A program made the position numbers and the translations under genes. DNA of 21,012 bases from Ilumatobacteraceae bacterium (GTDB lineage Bacteria; Actinomycetota; Acidimicrobiia; Acidimicrobiales; Ilumatobacteraceae). Every line of letters starts with the position of its first letter. The first letter of the stretch is position 1. Positions 14,269 through 21,012 of this stretch are shown piece by piece. The notes beneath the pieces are model-generated. The model was given only the letters and a program-made list of their open reading frames with translations, searched no databases and was not told where the DNA came from. The stretch covers positions 1-21,012 of the forward strand of contig JAHRVJ010000188.1 in assembly GCA_019090765.1 (NCBI GenBank). Reading direction: 5' to 3'.

Positions 14269-15092
14269 TGCCGTTCCCTTCAACGATCAGATTGGTCGTT
14301 GCGCAAACCAAGTACCAGCTGCTGACGTTCTGGCGGATACCGGTGGCGATGTTCTTCACTGTCGGCTTGCCGCTCGTGATGCTGGTGTTGTTCAACGCGT
14401 TGTTTGGAGACTCCACCATCGACACCCCTGACGGCTCTTGGTCATCGCGACAGTTCTACACCGCGGGCCTAGCTGCGTTCACGGCCGTTTCAGCGACCTA
14501 CACGAACCTCGCCAACATGGTCCCGCTCCGCCGCGACGAAGGGGTCCTCAAGCGGTGGCGCGGCACACCACTGCCGACCTGGACATACCTGTGCGGGTTT
14601 ATCCTCTCGGCCGTCATTATCGCCTTCGTCGGAGTCACCCTATTGCTGACGCTCGGTGTCGTCGCCTACGACCTCGACATCGATCTCGCCAAGATGCCAG
14701 CGGCCTTCGTCACCTTCGGCATTGGGGTCGGCGCGTTCGCGGCGTTGGGTATGGCCCTTGCTTCGCTGGTCAAGTCGGCCAGCTCGGCCGCGGCAGCAGC
14801 CAACGCGACGATCTTGCCGCTGGCCTTTGTATCGAACGTATTCATCCAGCTGGATGACCCGCCGCGGTGGATCGAAATTGTCGGTGACATCTTTCCACTC
14901 AAACCGTTTGTCGAGGCCTTCCAAGACTGCTTCACACCGTTCGTCGAAGCGCCAGCGTTCAACTGGGCGAGTTTGGCCTTTGTTGCAGTGTGGGGAGCCG
15001 CCGGCTTGGGCGTGGCGCTCTGGAAGTTCACGTGGGAACCCAGCGGGAGCGCGCCGCGGCGCAGCCGCTCGCGGCGAGCCGAAACGGTCTAA
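14265..15092 (+). CDS. ABC-2 type transporter permease
   Basis: This 275-residue membrane protein has about six hydrophobic segments (near residues 24-45, 64-82, 107-134, 143-164, 174-192 and 237-254). The DEGVLKRWRGTPLPTWTYL segment after the second helix is characteristic of ABC-2 permeases of the DrrB/YadH kind. The C-terminus is basic (PRRSRSRRAETV). It forms the membrane half of an exporter with the preceding ATPase, overlapping it by four bases. A second ATG (14268) directly follows the first. Its TAA at 15090-15092 overlaps the stop codon of the convergent purU gene. Confidence 0.92.
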   Translation: MMPFPSTIRLVVAQTKYQLLTFWRIPVAMFFTVGLPLVMLVLFNALFGDSTIDTPDGSWSSRQFYTAGLAAFTAVSATYTNLANMVPLRRDEGVLKRWRGTPLPTWTYLCGFILSAVIIAFVGVTLLLTLGVVAYDLDIDLAKMPAAFVTFGIGVGAFAALGMALASLVKSASSAAAAANATILPLAFVSNVFIQLDDPPRWIEIVGDIFPLKPFVEAFQDCFTPFVEAPAFNWASLAFVAVWGAAGLGVALWKFTWEPSGSAPRRSRSRRAETV

Positions 15093-15946
15093 GAAAACAC
15101 CACGGTCTTGTGCCCATAGACCAGCACCCGGTGTTCGAGATGAGCGCGTACAGCCCTGGCGAGCACCACTGTTTCAAGATCGCGGCCAAGGGCCGTGAGC
15201 CGCTGAACGTTGTCGCGGTGACTTACGTGGGCGGTGTCCTGACCGATAATCGGGCCTTCGTCTAGGTCAGAGGTGGCGTAGTGGGCCGTCGCTCCGATCA
15301 ACTTGACGCCGCGATCGTGAGCCTGTCGGTAGGGGTTGGCACCGATAAATGCTGGCAGGAATGAATGGTGAATATTGATGATCTGGTTGGGGTAGCAATC
15401 AATGAAGTCATTGCTGAGAACCTGCATATAGCGCGCCATCACCACCAGTTCGATGCCGTGAGCGGAGAGCGCTTCGAGCACTTGCTGCTCCTGCTGGGGC
15501 TTCGACTCGCTCGTCACGGGAAGGTGAAGGTATGGGACCCCCATGTGGCCAGCGATTTCGGCGTGATCTGGATGATTCGAGACAATCACTCGAAGGTCCA
15601 TTGGCATTTCCCCGCTCCGCCAGCGAGTGAGCAGGTCGTATAGGCAGTGAGGCTGCTTAGAGGCCAGTATCGCCGTTGGAACCGGAACATCGGTGAAGCT
15701 GACATCGGCAGTCATGCCGAACTGCTTGGCGAGTGGAGCGAACTCTGCCGCGATGGATTCGCGTGGCACAGCGAAGCCATCCACTTCGAACTCGACCCGC
15801 TGAAAGAAGACGGCTCCCTCACTCGGGCCGCCGTCGACGTGCTGCTCAGCGTGGATAATGTTCCCATTTCGCGCGGCAATGAACTCAGCGGTTGCTGCGA
15901 CAACCCCGCGCTGATCGGGGCAAGAGAGAAGAAGCACTGCTGACAT
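15089..15946 (-). CDS. purU: formyltetrahydrofolate deformylase
   Basis: This 285-residue cytosolic enzyme hydrolyses 10-formyltetrahydrofolate to formate and tetrahydrofolate, balancing the one-carbon pool and supplying formate. An N-terminal ACT domain (about 1-85, starting SAVLLLSCPDQRGVVA) precedes a formyltransferase-type catalytic domain. Catalytic residues fit N191 and H193 in NIHHSFLP and D229 in SDLDEGPII. The ACT domain separates it from GAR transformylase PurN. It starts 11 bases after the RNA methyltransferase stop and has no clear ribosome-binding site, so it probably depends on translation of the upstream gene. The C-terminus RVLVYGHKTVVF is the usual PurU ending. Confidence 0.95.
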   Translation of the reverse strand: MSAVLLLSCPDQRGVVAATAEFIAARNGNIIHAEQHVDGGPSEGAVFFQRVEFEVDGFAVPRESIAAEFAPLAKQFGMTADVSFTDVPVPTAILASKQPHCLYDLLTRWRSGEMPMDLRVIVSNHPDHAEIAGHMGVPYLHLPVTSESKPQQEQQVLEALSAHGIELVVMARYMQVLSNDFIDCYPNQIINIHHSFLPAFIGANPYRQAHDRGVKLIGATAHYATSDLDEGPIIGQDTAHVSHRDNVQRLTALGRDLETVVLARAVRAHLEHRVLVYGHKTVVFS

Positions 15947-15957
15947 TGGTGTCTGTT

Positions 15958-16755
15958 CTACCTGGATCGGGGTCCCAGTGCGTAGCAGGCCACAGCCGTT
16001 GCGGCCGCGGCGTTGAGCGAGTCAACACCGGCGGCCATCGGTATTCGGACTGGGGTCGACAGCGCAAGTAGCTCATCACTCAAGCCGGAACGCTCAGACC
16101 CAATCAGTACAGCGACGTGCGGGCCTGGCGTAATCATGGCCAATGGAATGGCGGCAGGGGACGGAGTCATCGCGTATATGTCGAATTCGCTCAGCTGGGC
16201 TAGGTCGTCAGCCAAGGTCGTGGTGCGGGCGTGGGGGAGCGCGAAGACGGTCCCCATCGCCACCCGCAGTGATCGTCTTGCATACGGATCGGCGCTGGTG
16301 TGGTCCAAGATCATTCCGTCCCAGCCGAGCGCGGCCGCGTTGCGGATGATCGATCCGATGTTGGCAGGGTTATCGACCGCTTCAACGACGATCAAGCGGT
16401 TTGATCGAGCTGCTAGCTCGGCTGCCGACGGGCGAGCCGGGCGATGGAAGAGAGTCACGATCGAGAGCGGCACACCGAGCCGCGAAACGACCTGGCGAAC
16501 TTCGTAGCCGCCTCCGTATACGGGGCAGTTGAGTTCATCTGCGACGCCTGGAACGCGTTGAATGTCAACCAGGGCGGCGAGCGGGCGGCAGCCCGCGGCG
16601 ACGGCGCGTTCAACTACGAGGTCGCCTTCGGCGAGGAAGAGCCCAGCTCCGGCATCGTCGCGTTTCTGTGCGCGGCTGGCGAGGCCGCGCTCGTTCAGTC
16701 GAAACTGGCGAAACCGCGGATCGTCGGGATCGTCGATCTGAATTACGTCAACCAT
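15958..16755 (-). CDS. SpoU/TrmH-family RNA 2'-O-methyltransferase
   Basis: This 265-residue SPOUT-class enzyme is expected to methylate a ribose 2'-OH in tRNA or rRNA using S-adenosylmethionine. An N-terminal substrate-binding segment (about 1-110, with FLAEGDLVVERAV) precedes the knot domain. Motif 1 VEAVDNPANIGSIIRN is at 124-139, motif 2 IGSERSGLSDE at 218-228 and motif 3 IPMAAGVDSLNAAAA at 238-252; the last two form the cofactor-binding trefoil knot. The exact RNA target cannot be told from sequence. It lies 18 bases after menB and 11 before purU on the same strand. No Shine-Dalgarno is visible in the 18-base gap. Confidence 0.92.
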   Translation of the reverse strand: MVDVIQIDDPDDPRFRQFRLNERGLASRAQKRDDAGAGLFLAEGDLVVERAVAAGCRPLAALVDIQRVPGVADELNCPVYGGGYEVRQVVSRLGVPLSIVTLFHRPARPSAAELAARSNRLIVVEAVDNPANIGSIIRNAAALGWDGMILDHTSADPYARRSLRVAMGTVFALPHARTTTLADDLAQLSEFDIYAMTPSPAAIPLAMITPGPHVAVLIGSERSGLSDELLALSTPVRIPMAAGVDSLNAAAATAVACYALGPRSR

Positions 16756-16773
16756 CAGGGGCTCGACGTTGAT

Positions 16774-17736
16774 TTAGTAGTGGTACGGGAACGCTGACCA
16801 ATTGGCGTCGCGCTTTTCGAGGAAGCTGTCGCGGCCCTCTTCGGCTTCGTCGGTGCCGTAGGCGAGGCGGGTAGCTTCGCCGGCAAAGATTTGCTGTCCG
16901 ATCAACCCATCATCAATCATGTTGAACGAGTACTTCAGCATGCGTTGGGCAGTCGGACTCTTGGCGCATATCTCTCGACCCCATTGCAGCGCAGTGGCTT
17001 CCAACTCGTCGTGGGGAACCGAGGCGTTGACCATACCCATCTCGTGAGCTTGGTCGGCGGTGTACTCGCGCCCGAGGAAGAAGATCTCCCTGGCGAACTT
17101 CTGGCCTACTTGCCGCGCCAAATAGGCCGAGCCGAACCCGCCGTCGAAGCTGGCGACGTCGGCATCGGTCTGCTTGAAGCGGGCGTGCTCCGTGCTGGCC
17201 AACGTGAGGTCTGCCACGACGTGGAGGGAATGCCCGCCCCCGGCTGCCCAACCAGGTACGACGCAGATGACGACCTTGGGCATGAACCGAATTAGCCGTT
17301 GCACTTCGAGGATGTGGAGTCGGCCAGCGCGGCCCGCTTCAATTGACGCGGCGGTAGTGCCGAGGCCACCGTCACCGTCCTCATCGGGGTTGGTGTATTT
17401 GTAGCCGTCCTTACCGCGGATGCGTTGGTCGCCACCCGAACAGAACGCCCAGCCACCGTCTTTGGGGGATGGGCCGTTGCCGGTTAGCAGCACGCATCCG
17501 ACATCGGTGGACATCCGCGCATGGTCGAGCGCGGTGTACAACTCGTCGACGGTGTGGGGCCGGAAGGCATTGCGGATGTCTGGCCGATCAAATGCGACGC
17601 GGACGACGCCTGTGTCGACGGCACGATGGTAGGTGATGTCGCTGAAATCGAAGCCTTCGACCACATTCCACGCTTCCGGATCGAAGATCTCGGACACTTC
17701 GTTGGAGGTTGCGGATGGGTTCGCGTCGTTCACCAT
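16774..17736 (-). CDS. menB: 1,4-dihydroxy-2-naphthoyl-CoA synthase
   Basis: This 320-residue crotonase-fold enzyme of menaquinone synthesis closes the naphthoquinone ring from o-succinylbenzoyl-CoA. MenB hallmarks are WAFCSGGDQRIRGKDGY (about 96-112), PGWAAGGGHSLHVVADLTLAS (about 161-181) and SFDGGFGSAYLARQVGQKFA (196-215), ending KRDANWSAFPYHY. Asp198 and Ser203 in FDGGFGS match the Asp/Ser pair of the mycobacterial enzyme, so it belongs to the Asp-containing group rather than the bicarbonate-dependent group with Gly there. Start ATG 17736 lies only two bases after an AGGGA-like sequence; the next codon, GTG, would give better spacing. It is first in a unit with the RNA methyltransferase and purU, and divergent from cofE. 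Confidence 0.95.
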   Translation of the reverse strand: MVNDANPSATSNEVSEIFDPEAWNVVEGFDFSDITYHRAVDTGVVRVAFDRPDIRNAFRPHTVDELYTALDHARMSTDVGCVLLTGNGPSPKDGGWAFCSGGDQRIRGKDGYKYTNPDEDGDGGLGTTAASIEAGRAGRLHILEVQRLIRFMPKVVICVVPGWAAGGGHSLHVVADLTLASTEHARFKQTDADVASFDGGFGSAYLARQVGQKFAREIFFLGREYTADQAHEMGMVNASVPHDELEATALQWGREICAKSPTAQRMLKYSFNMIDDGLIGQQIFAGEATRLAYGTDEAEEGRDSFLEKRDANWSAFPYHY

Positions 17737-17791
17737 TTCCCTATGTTGCCTTGTTGAAGGTCGAGATCGTCCACCACGTCGCTGGTCGGAC

Positions 17792-17797
17792 TACCGT
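17792..17797 (+). promoter_or_regulatory. -10 element TACCGT before cofE
   Basis: TACCGT fits TANNNT and ends eight bases before ATG 17806. It overlaps an in-frame TTG (17797-17799) that would otherwise be an alternative start, so it favours the ATG. No Shine-Dalgarno is present. Confidence 0.4.
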
Positions 17798-17805
17798 TGC
17801 CGCTC

Positions 17806-18555
17806 ATGACGATCCAGATATTCGGGATTTCCGGGCTCCCGGAGATTGAGGCGGCTAGCGATCTGGGCGGGATGATCGCGGCATCGGCAAGAAAGCAAGG
17901 TGACCCGATCGCGGATCGTGACGTCCTGATTGTTACTTCGAAGATTGTCTCCAAGGTCGAAGGGTGCGCGATTGAGCTCGCCGACGTTGAACCGTCTGAG
18001 TTCGCAATGAGTTGGGCCGACACATGGCACAAGGACCCGCGCGTAATCGAGATCGTCTTGCGGCAATCGAAACGGATCGTGCGGCAGAGCGGTCCGGTAC
18101 TGATTGCCGAAACGCACCACGGGTTCATCTGCGCGAATTCCGGAGTCGATCAGTCTTCCAGCGGAGCCGAAGGGCGGGTGCTCGTTCTTCCGACTGACCC
18201 TGATGCATCGGCCAGAGCCCTTCGAAGCCGGTTCGCTGAGCTAGGTGTTGACGTCGCTGTAGTGATCAGCGACACCTTTGGCCGACCGTGGCGCGAGGGT
18301 CAGACCGATGTGGCAATCGGTGTTGCGGGGATGCATCCCCTCTACAGCTACATCGGTCAGCATGATCCGCATGGTCACGAGTTTGAGGTGCAGGAGCTAT
18401 GTGTCGTTGATGAGCTCGCAGCTGCTGGTGAACTGGTGAAAGGCAACGTCAGCCGCGTTCCGGTAGCCGTGATTCGCGGCCATGAATGGGAAACTGACGA
18501 TGCAGCCACTATGGCCCCGGTCCTCCGCGACCCGCAACGCGACTTGTTTCGCTGA
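17806..18555 (+). CDS. cofE: coenzyme F420-0:L-glutamate ligase
   Basis: This 249-residue enzyme adds gamma-linked glutamate residues to F420-0 with GTP, giving the mature deazaflavin cofactor used by many actinobacterial oxidoreductases. Family motifs visible in order are GISGLPEIEAASDLGG at the N-terminus, VTSKIVSKVEG (about 45-55), THHGFICANSGVDQS (about 103-117) and VISDTFGRPWREGQTDVAIGVAG (about 154-176). Only the ligase domain is present; the nitroreductase-like domain fused to it in mycobacterial FbiB is absent, because the protein stops at residue 249. The gene diverges from menB across 69 bases and ends 15 bases from the convergent M20 peptidase. ATG is preferred over an in-frame TTG three codons earlier. 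Confidence 0.95.
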   Translation: MTIQIFGISGLPEIEAASDLGGMIAASARKQGDPIADRDVLIVTSKIVSKVEGCAIELADVEPSEFAMSWADTWHKDPRVIEIVLRQSKRIVRQSGPVLIAETHHGFICANSGVDQSSSGAEGRVLVLPTDPDASARALRSRFAELGVDVAVVISDTFGRPWREGQTDVAIGVAGMHPLYSYIGQHDPHGHEFEVQELCVVDELAAAGELVKGNVSRVPVAVIRGHEWETDDAATMAPVLRDPQRDLFR

Positions 18556-18570
18556 GGCGTTGGTCGATGA

Positions 18571-19920
18571 TCAGCCGGTGAGGTCTTTGGCTATTCCGTA
18601 AAAGTAGTTGCCCGACAGACCCAACGATTCGATGTCGATACGTTCGTCGTTGCCGTGGAATCGCGAGCTAAATGTGGCCAGGTCCATGTCGGGTGAATAC
18701 AGCCCGGCCCCATACGCGGTGATGCCACGTTCGCGGTAGAAGCGAGCGTCGGTGCCGCCAACGACAAGACCTGGAATCAGATGTGCGCCGGGGTAGGCGA
18801 CCTGAGTGTGTTTCGCCACCGAGTCCCACAGAGGGTTTCCGGGGCCGGGAGCTGACACGGTGGGCTCCGATTCTTGCAACGTGGTGACCTCGACCGCGTC
18901 AAAAAGGTCGCCGAGGGCCTCGCGGAGGTGAGTTTCAATATCGTCGCGGGTTGTTCCCGGCACCGTGCGCACGTCGAGGTCGATGTCGATGACGTCGGGG
19001 ATTGTGTTGGTTTTCTGCCCTCCGTGGATGACGTTCGGCGAGAAGGTCGTATGAGTGTGAGCGTGACAAGTTCGAGCGACCGGAGTCGGCAGAGTTTCCA
19101 GTGCTGCCCAGATCGTTTCAACAGATCGCAGCCCGTCTTTCACTTCGTCAGAGAGGTCAAGGGCGTCGAGTTGCGCATTCCAGATGGCGTCGATCCGGGC
19201 TGTGGGCCGGTAGTCCGACAATCGCCTCACGACCTCAGCGGCCTTGATCAGTGCATTGTCGGCTCCGAACGGCATTGAACCGTGGCCCGGCGTTCCGGTG
19301 ACGCGGAGGCGGCGCCACGAGAGCCCCTTCTCGCCCACATTGATGGTGACATGGCGCTTGCCCTCTGGGTCGGTCGACGACCAGCCACCCAGCTCGGTGA
19401 GGACATAGTCGGCTTTGATGGCATCCCAATGATGTTCGGCCATCCACTCGGCTCCCAATCCGCCGCCTGCCTCCTCGTCGCCAACACCGAAGTAGACGAG
19501 GTCTCCCTTGGGGCGGAAACCTTCGGTGGCTAAGCGTCGAAAGGCGACTGCCATCGACGACGTGAGGTTGAGCATGTCGAGCGCTCCACGGCCCCACACT
19601 TCGCCGTCGATGATTTCACCGCCGAACGGATCGTTGCGCCAGCCGTCGGGGTTTACGGGCACGACGTCGGTATGGCCCATCAAACAGAGTGATGGTGCGT
19701 CAGGGTCGGTGCCAGCAATGCGCGCCACCATCGAGTCGCGGCCAGCGCGCGGAGTGAAGCGTTCAACTTCAATACCCGCACCCTCGAGGTAACCGACGAG
19801 CAGGTCGGAGTTGCGCGTCTCGAAGCCCGAGTCGGGGGTGCCGTCGTTGACACACTTATTGCGGATCAAGGATTGCAGCAGTTCGGTTGTTGGTCCGGTG
19901 AAATCCTCGGGCGTCGCCAT
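18571..19920 (-). CDS. M20-family metallopeptidase/deacylase
   Basis: This 449-residue di-zinc hydrolase is of the M20/ArgE/DapE clan and cleaves an amide bond in a peptide or N-acyl amino acid. Metal and catalytic residues can be placed: H83 and D85 in GHTDVVPV, bridging D115 in GRGALDML, and E149/E150 in GDEEAGGG. A later ligand region is GGTDARFYRERG, and the final His is in SRFHGNDERI near the C-terminus. The dimerisation lid lies between about 205 and 325. No signal peptide is seen. The substrate is not identifiable; neighbours do not form an arginine or lysine pathway. The start ATG 19920 has no Shine-Dalgarno, but a -10-like TAGCGT lies seven bases upstream. Confidence 0.93.
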   Translation of the reverse strand: MATPEDFTGPTTELLQSLIRNKCVNDGTPDSGFETRNSDLLVGYLEGAGIEVERFTPRAGRDSMVARIAGTDPDAPSLCLMGHTDVVPVNPDGWRNDPFGGEIIDGEVWGRGALDMLNLTSSMAVAFRRLATEGFRPKGDLVYFGVGDEEAGGGLGAEWMAEHHWDAIKADYVLTELGGWSSTDPEGKRHVTINVGEKGLSWRRLRVTGTPGHGSMPFGADNALIKAAEVVRRLSDYRPTARIDAIWNAQLDALDLSDEVKDGLRSVETIWAALETLPTPVARTCHAHTHTTFSPNVIHGGQKTNTIPDVIDIDLDVRTVPGTTRDDIETHLREALGDLFDAVEVTTLQESEPTVSAPGPGNPLWDSVAKHTQVAYPGAHLIPGLVVGGTDARFYRERGITAYGAGLYSPDMDLATFSSRFHGNDERIDIESLGLSGNYFYGIAKDLTG

Positions 19921-19927
19921 CTATCGC

Positions 19928-19933
19928 ACGCTA
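19928..19933 (-). promoter_or_regulatory. -10 element TAGCGT, leaderless start of the M20 peptidase gene
   Basis: On the minus strand TAGCGT fits TANNNT and ends seven bases before ATG 19920, which would put the transcription start at or next to the start codon. It lies in the 52-base gap behind the acyl-CoA synthetase-like gene, so the peptidase probably has its own promoter. Confidence 0.45.
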
Positions 19934-19972
19934 GTGGGCGTCATCAAGCCAAGTCATACGATTCGCAGTCCG

Positions 19973-21012
19973 CTATTCAAGCCGACGGAGTGGTGCCCCA
20001 TCTGGAGAGTTCTCCGCGATCTGGATCCTGGCGTCGGATACGACTACTGACGAGGTTGAGACGATTACGGGGTTCAAGTCGAGTTCGGCAATCTCGGGAT
20101 GATCCGATGCCAACTGGGCAGCTTGCACAATCACATCGACGAGCGGAGATGGGTCGAAGCCCGCGTCGGCCAGCGCAGTAGCGAGCCTGGTTTCCGCGAG
20201 CATGGTTGTGGCGCTAGCAGGCGATAGTGGAGCGAGTCGACTGGAGCGGTCTTCAATTGCTTCAGCCTGCCATCCGCCGATGCTGACCGAAACGAGGGCT
20301 CCGAGCTGGTCGTCATGCTCGCAGTGAATTCTGACGTCCACTCCGGGGGTGGTCATGGTCTGGACGATGAGGTCGTTGGCATCGGGTCCGAGCGATTCGC
20401 GCATTGTGCTCAGCGCTTCATCCACGTCGTGGCTTGTTGAGAGGTCGAGCGCTACCCCGGCGCGTGCCGATCGGCCAGCGCGCCGCCGGACCGCTTTGAC
20501 GGCAACGGGGTACCCCAACTCGGTGGCAGCCCGAACCGCACTGCTGGGGTCGGCTTCAACAGCTATAGCCATTTCGATTCCATAGGTCGCGAGAAGCGCG
20601 CGCGACGATGCCAAATCGATTCGTTTGTTGCGGTCGTTGATGACTCGCTCGATGATCGCGTGCGCCGCAGCCGGATCGACGGCGCGGATCGGCCCTTTCT
20701 CAGCTACAGCTTCATTTTCCAACCACCGCCCATATGCGAAAGAGCGACCAAGAACGGCCGCAGCTTGCTCGGGGAAAGAGAACGTTGGCAGACTTGATCC
20801 GGGGACGAGAGGGCCGTCCTTCTCACCCAGGAGTACTGTGAGTACAGGTTTCGAGTTGTCCGCGATGCCGTCGTTGATTAGCTGGGCCGGGGCGCTCACT
20901 TGGTCGGGAACCGGCGGAGCGTAGATCACGATTACACCGTCGATCTGGTCGTCAGCGAGGGCGGCTTGGATGGCTGGAGGGTAGTCGGAGGGCTGGGCGC
21001 TCCAATCGAGCA
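19973..21012 (-). CDS. ADP-forming acyl-CoA synthetase-like protein, C-terminal part (5' end outside window)
   Basis: The frame is open to the right edge, giving 345 visible residues. A GTG at 20929 lies inside the gene and is not the real start, because the residues before it (ending DDQIDGVIV) fit the same domain. The visible part begins inside a succinyl-CoA-ligase-like domain (DGVIVIYAPPVPDQ, then KPVLTVLLGE). It continues into an ATP-grasp domain, with RALLATYGIEMA, TELGYPVAVKAVRR and the metal-binding signature IAELDLNPVIV near the end. Such proteins make acyl-CoA from an acid and ATP, yielding ADP. From family knowledge, actinobacterial forms are often fused to a GNAT acetyltransferase domain, and the ending PLRRLE recalls those; the fusion cannot be seen here. 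The gene ends 52 bases upstream of the M20 peptidase start. Confidence 0.85.
   Translation of the reverse strand, partial: LDWSAQPSDYPPAIQAALADDQIDGVIVIYAPPVPDQVSAPAQLINDGIADNSKPVLTVLLGEKDGPLVPGSSLPTFSFPEQAAAVLGRSFAYGRWLENEAVAEKGPIRAVDPAAAHAIIERVINDRNKRIDLASSRALLATYGIEMAIAVEADPSSAVRAATELGYPVAVKAVRRRAGRSARAGVALDLSTSHDVDEALSTMRESLGPDANDLIVQTMTTPGVDVRIHCEHDDQLGALVSVSIGGWQAEAIEDRSSRLAPLSPASATTMLAETRLATALADAGFDPSPLVDVIVQAAQLASDHPEIAELDLNPVIVSTSSVVVSDARIQIAENSPDGAPLRRLE

Overview
The window is a gene-dense stretch of bacterial chromosome with moderately high GC. Gene content and order suggest an actinomycetote, possibly of the Acidimicrobiia type. The evidence is the secA-prfB-ftsE-ftsX order, an RF2 without a programmed frameshift, coenzyme F420 (cofE) and menaquinone (menB) genes, a long bacterial-type S-adenosylhomocysteinase, and several genes that look leaderless. 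The assignment is an inference; no rRNA or species marker is present. I see no phage, insertion sequence, CRISPR array, tRNA or rRNA.

Layout: positions 1-45 hold the last codons of an unidentified gene, followed by ahcY (177-1661, +). A dense inverted repeat separates ahcY from a convergent four-gene minus-strand unit (5499 down to 1697). In transcription order this unit is a YczE-like membrane protein, a YhhN/lysoplasmalogenase-like membrane protein, a CobW/COG0523 GTPase and an MBL-fold metallohydrolase. Divergent from it runs the plus-strand housekeeping block comF, secA, prfB, ftsE, ftsX (5538-11893), covering DNA-uptake/phosphoribosyltransferase-like function, protein export, translation termination and division. 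A crotonase-family enzyme (12083-12946), a 70-residue unknown protein (13090-13302) and a two-gene ABC-2 exporter (13342-15092) follow on the same strand.

The exporter converges, with overlapping stop codons, on a minus-strand unit of menB, a SpoU-family RNA methyltransferase and purU (17736 down to 15089). cofE (17806-18555, +) diverges from menB and converges on an M20 peptidase (19920-18571, -). Behind the peptidase lies the 3' part of an ADP-forming acyl-CoA synthetase-like gene, which runs off the right edge.

Together these are mainly core functions: methyl-cycle clean-up, protein secretion, division, cofactor synthesis (menaquinone, F420), one-carbon metabolism and acyl-CoA handling. 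No gap exceeds 300 bases. I did not find a clear new defence or mobile system. The most interesting items are a putative metallochaperone/metallohydrolase operon, repeated leaderless-type start architecture, departures from the usual actinobacterial order around secA and ftsX, and a small conserved-looking unknown protein.
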